A stretch of 6,416 bases of DNA from Gammaproteobacteria bacterium (lineage in GTDB: Bacteria > Pseudomonadota > Gammaproteobacteria > SZUA-152). Below the pieces are notes generated by a model. It worked only from the letters and a program-made list of their open reading frames with translations. It had not been told where the DNA came from and searched no databases. A program made the translations under genes and the position numbers. The DNA lies in contig JAUWLO010000117.1 in assembly GCA_030613605.1 (NCBI GenBank), positions 1-6,416 on the forward strand, read 5' to 3'. This document shows, one piece after another, positions 3,386-6,416 of this stretch; position 1 is the stretch's first letter, and every line of letters begins with the position of its first letter.

Positions 3386-5889
3386 AACTGACTCGGCGTG
3401 ATTTTATTAAAAGCAATGCAATTGCGGCTACGGCGCCCGTAGCAGGGGTGACTCTGCCCGGTGTGGTGACCGCGAAGCACAGGGCAGCGGATGCCATCAA
3501 TTGGGATAAGGCGCCCTGCCGCTTCTGTGGTACGGGCTGTAGTGTGCTGATTGGCACCCAGGGCGGTCGCCTGGTAGCGACCCAGGGCGATCCTGATGCG
3601 CCGGTTAACCGTGGCCTTAACTGTATTAAGGGCTACTTCCTGTCGAAAATTATGTACGGCAAGGATCGGCTGACCCAGCCATTATTACGCATGACAGATG
3701 GCAAGTACGACAAGGAAGGCGAGTTTACCCCGATCAGTTGGGATAAAGCCTTTGATGTGATGGCAGAGAAGTGGAAGCAGGCGCTCAAAAAGAAGGGGCC
3801 AACTTCAGTGGGGATGTTCGGTTCCGGGCAATGGACGGTGTGGGAAGGTTATGCGGCCTCGAAATTGTTCAAGGCCGGCTTCCGTTCTAATAATCTCGAT
3901 CCCAATGCCCGCCATTGCATGGCCTCGGCGGTGGGTGGTTTTATGCGTGCCTTCGGTGCTGACGAGCCCATGGGTTGTTACGATGATCTGGAGCACGCCG
4001 ATGCCTTCGTGCTTTGGGGTTCCAATATGGCTGAGATGCATCCCATCCTGTGGTCACGACTTACCGATACGCGTCTGACCAAACCGGGCTGTGAGGTGCA
4101 TGTGCTCTCCACCTTCAGGCATCGCTGCTTTGATCTGGCCGATAACGGCATGGTGTTTACGCCACAGACCGACCTGGCGATTCTCAATTATATTGCCAAT
4201 TACATTATTCAGAACAAGGCCTATAACAAGGCGTTTATCGACAAGCATGTCAATTTCACCAAGACCGCTACTGATATTGGTTATGGCCTGCGGCCAGAAC
4301 ACGCATTGGAGAAAAAGGCCAAAAATCGTGGCAAGGGTAAGCTTACCAAGATTAATTTGAAGGAGTTTGCCAAGGAGGTCGCTCCCTACACATTGAAGCA
4401 TGCCTCCGACATATCAGGTGTACCCCAAAAAGATTTGCTGCGCCTGGCCAAGTTGTATGCTGATCCGAAGAAGAAGGTTAGCTCTTTCTGGACCATGGGA
4501 TTCAATCAGCACACTCGTGGTGTCTGGGCCAACGGTTTGATCTACAACATCCACTTGTTGATGGGCAAGATATCAGAGCCGGGCAATAGCCCATTTTCAC
4601 TGACTGGTCAGCCATCGGCCTGCGGCACTGCGCGTGAAGTGGGTACCTTTGCCCATCGCCTACCCGCTGACCTGGTGGTCAAGAAAAAATCCCATCGTGA
4701 TTTCGCAGAGAAGGTCTGGAAATTGCCGGAGGGCACCATTCCACCCAAGCCGGGTTTCCATGCGGTGTTGCAGAATCGCATGCTCAAGGATGGCAAGCTT
4801 AATGCCTATTGGGTGATGTGCAATAACAATATGCAGGCGGCCGCCAATATTAATGAAGAGGCACTGCCGGGTTATCGTAATCCCGAGAACTTTATCGTTG
4901 TGTCAGATCCCTACCCAACAGTGACGGCGATCGCCGCCGACCTCATCTTGCCTACCGCCATGTGGGTGGAGAAGGAAGGCGCCTACGGTAACGCCGAGCG
5001 GCGCAGCCAGTTTTGGCGCCAACAGGTGCGCGCACCTGGTGATGCCAAATCCGACTTGTGGCAGCTAGTGGAATTTTCCAAGCGCTTTAAAGTGGAGGAG
5101 GTTTGGCCCGAGGAACTGATTGCCAAGAAACCGGAGTATCGCGGCAAGACACTCTATGACGTTCTGTATCGCAACGGTCAGGTGGATAAATATCCCAAGC
5201 AACAGGTCGTCGATGGCAATGGCCATGCTTACCACAACGACGAGATGGATCACTTTGGTTTCTATCTGCAAAAAGGGCTGTTTGAGGAATACCGTATTTT
5301 CGGCCGCGAAGGACCGAAGAAGGGACACGATCTGGGTGAGTTTGATCATTACCACCGGGTAAGAGGTTTGCGTTGGCCGGTGGTCAACGGCAAGGAAACC
5401 CTGTGGCGTTATCGTGAGGGCTACGACCCCTTTGTGAAAAAGGGTGAGGAGCTGCGCTTTTATGGCAGAAAGGACGGCAGGGCCAATATCATCTTTGCCC
5501 CTTATGAACCGGCGGCGGAAAGCCCGGATAAAGAATACGACATGTGGTTGAGCACCGGGCGTGTTATCGAGCATTGGCATTCCGGTTCCATGACCCGACG
5601 GGTTCCCGAGTTGTATCGGGCGATCCCGGACGCGCTGATCTACATGCATCCCGATGACGCCAAGAAACGTGGCTTGCGCCGTGGTATGGAGGCCAAGGTA
5701 GCCAGTCGTCGGGGCGAGATACTTGCCAGAGTGGAGCCGCGCGGTCGTAACCGGCCACCGGTAGGTTTGATATTCATCCCCTGGTTTGATGCGGGACGTT
5801 TGGTCAATAAACTGACCCTGGATGCCACTGACCCCTTGTCGAAACAGACCGATTACAAGAAGTGCGCGGTCAAGGTGCTGAAGGCGTAA
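3382..5889 (+). CDS. napA: Periplasmic nitrate reductase catalytic subunit NapA
   Basis: NapA reduces nitrate to nitrite in the periplasm, using Mo-bis-MGD and one [4Fe-4S] cluster and taking electrons from NapB. The 835-residue precursor is close to the E. coli length. A Tat signal has the motif TRRDFIK at 4-10 followed by an Ala-rich segment, with the mature protein starting in the mid-thirties. The cluster ligands are C46, C49, C53 and C81. K83, next to the last cysteine, is the conserved lysine between cluster and cofactor. The molybdenum ligand is C179 within ARHCMASAV. The conserved block MGFNQHTRG lies at 372-380, and QPSACGTAREVGTFAHRLPAD at 410-430. The C-terminal cofactor-binding end (NKLTLDATDPLSKQTDYKKCAVK) is intact. 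AGGAGG (3370-3375), six bases before the ATG, is ideal. No key residue is missing, so the enzyme should be active. The cysteine ligand and operon context exclude a formate dehydrogenase or a Nar-type enzyme. Confidence 0.99.
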   Translation: MKLTRRDFIKSNAIAATAPVAGVTLPGVVTAKHRAADAINWDKAPCRFCGTGCSVLIGTQGGRLVATQGDPDAPVNRGLNCIKGYFLSKIMYGKDRLTQPLLRMTDGKYDKEGEFTPISWDKAFDVMAEKWKQALKKKGPTSVGMFGSGQWTVWEGYAASKLFKAGFRSNNLDPNARHCMASAVGGFMRAFGADEPMGCYDDLEHADAFVLWGSNMAEMHPILWSRLTDTRLTKPGCEVHVLSTFRHRCFDLADNGMVFTPQTDLAILNYIANYIIQNKAYNKAFIDKHVNFTKTATDIGYGLRPEHALEKKAKNRGKGKLTKINLKEFAKEVAPYTLKHASDISGVPQKDLLRLAKLYADPKKKVSSFWTMGFNQHTRGVWANGLIYNIHLLMGKISEPGNSPFSLTGQPSACGTAREVGTFAHRLPADLVVKKKSHRDFAEKVWKLPEGTIPPKPGFHAVLQNRMLKDGKLNAYWVMCNNNMQAAANINEEALPGYRNPENFIVVSDPYPTVTAIAADLILPTAMWVEKEGAYGNAERRSQFWRQQVRAPGDAKSDLWQLVEFSKRFKVEEVWPEELIAKKPEYRGKTLYDVLYRNGQVDKYPKQQVVDGNGHAYHNDEMDHFGFYLQKGLFEEYRIFGREGPKKGHDLGEFDHYHRVRGLRWPVVNGKETLWRYREGYDPFVKKGEELRFYGRKDGRANIIFAPYEPAAESPDKEYDMWLSTGRVIEHWHSGSMTRRVPELYRAIPDALIYMHPDDAKKRGLRRGMEAKVASRRGEILARVEPRGRNRPPVGLIFIPWFDAGRLVNKLTLDATDPLSKQTDYKKCAVKVLKA

Positions 5890-5910
5890 GGGGTTGTTCG
5901 GGGGCATAAC

Positions 5911-6416
5911 ATGGCAACGGAACCACGTTTCCCGGATCGTCGTCGTTTTTTGGTCAAGGCGGCCAGGGCTTCATCTGTTGCCGTGTTGTTCGGCCTGGGT
6001 CTGGCGGGCTATGGGCGTCAGGCCAGTGCCCTGCCAGCAGCTGCGATAAGGCCGCCGGGTGCGCTGGAAGAGCCTGATTTTCTTGCTGCCTGTATCCGTT
6101 GCGGCCTGTGTGTCCGTGACTGTCCCTATGATATTTTGAAGTTGGCGACGTTTTCCGAGCAGGTGCCGTACGGTACGCCTTACTTTGAGGCACGCAAAAT
6201 ACCTTGTGAGATGTGTGAAGACATCCCTTGCGTTAAGGCCTGTCCCACCGGTTCTTTAGATCCGGCGCTGGAGGAGATAGATGAGGCACGCATGGGGCTG
6301 GCGGTGTTGCTGGACCAGGAAAACTGTGTCGCTTTTCAGGGGCTTCGCTGTGAAGTCTGCTTCAATGTTTGCCCATTGATCGGCAAGGCTCTGCCTATCG
6401 AGCGGCGTCACAATCC
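5911..6416 (+). CDS. napG: Quinol dehydrogenase ferredoxin subunit NapG (3' end beyond window)
   Basis: NapG is a Tat-exported periplasmic iron-sulfur protein that, with membrane-bound NapH, passes electrons from quinol towards NapC/NapB and NapA. The first 168 residues are present and the frame is open at the window edge; E. coli NapG has about 230. The Tat motif DRRRFLVK lies at 9-16, followed by a hydrophobic segment (about 22-33) and a cleavage region near ASA (38-40). IRPPGAL (46-52) is family-typical. Three cluster motifs are visible: C61/C64/C67/C71, C99/C102/C107/C111 (within PCEMCEDIPC) and C139/C147/C150/C154. The fourth should lie beyond the edge. The start is 21 bases after the napA stop. 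The ribosome site is unusual, a GGGGG run at 5900-5904, six bases before ATG. napH and napB are expected to follow but cannot be seen. Confidence 0.96.
   Translation, partial: MATEPRFPDRRRFLVKAARASSVAVLFGLGLAGYGRQASALPAAAIRPPGALEEPDFLAACIRCGLCVRDCPYDILKLATFSEQVPYGTPYFEARKIPCEMCEDIPCVKACPTGSLDPALEEIDEARMGLAVLLDQENCVAFQGLRCEVCFNVCPLIGKALPIERRHN

Noticed and set aside
5065..5907. Long open frame on the minus strand opposite the napA 3' half (280 codons)
   Set aside because: It lies antisense to a clearly real and fully conserved gene, its translation resembles no family I recognise, and it has no ribosome site or promoter I can see.
1..6416. CRISPR arrays, tRNA/rRNA genes, insertion sequences, attachment sites
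   Set aside because: No regularly spaced repeats, no cloverleaf or rRNA-like stretches, no transposase-like frame and no flanking direct repeats were seen on either strand.

Overview
The window looks like a chromosomal segment of a respiratory gammaproteobacterium. The evidence is the gene order napF-napD-napA-napG and the close resemblance of these proteins to enterobacterial Nap proteins. A typical proteobacterial MoaA and two exported proteins with Gram-negative export signals agree with this. I cannot name the genus from sequence alone. The left part (about 1-1380) reads visibly richer in A+T than the nap genes.

Layout. Bases 1-144 are a leader region with a hairpin and a good CRP-like dyad. 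They precede a small secreted Sel1-repeat protein (145-537), which is closed by a strong rho-independent terminator (592-623). A gap (624-824) with possible promoter and RNA-structure elements leads to a lipoprotein of the LPP20 type (825-1382). Tail to tail with it, 5 nt apart, lies moaA on the minus strand (1388-2371). A divergent intergenic region (2372-2609) separates moaA from the nap genes. It holds a candidate extended -10 for moaA, a 7-bp inverted repeat, a second dyad and a possible 11-codon leader ORF. Then follow napF (2610-3107), napD (3104-3385), napA (3382-5889) and the 5' part of napG (5911 to the window edge), all on the plus strand and tightly packed.

How they work together. 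NapA is the periplasmic molybdenum bis-MGD nitrate reductase. NapD is the cytoplasmic chaperone that binds the NapA Tat signal. NapF is a cytoplasmic four-cluster ferredoxin linked to NapA maturation. NapG is the Tat-exported Fe-S partner of the quinol dehydrogenase NapGH. The divergent moaA makes the first molybdopterin precursor, so cofactor synthesis and a cofactor-using enzyme sit back to back. The Sel1 protein and the lipoprotein have no visible functional link to Nap.

I found no convincing undescribed system. The items most worth a second look are the moaA/nap intergenic region, the CRP-like site at the left edge, and the uncharacterised lipoprotein with its structured upstream region.
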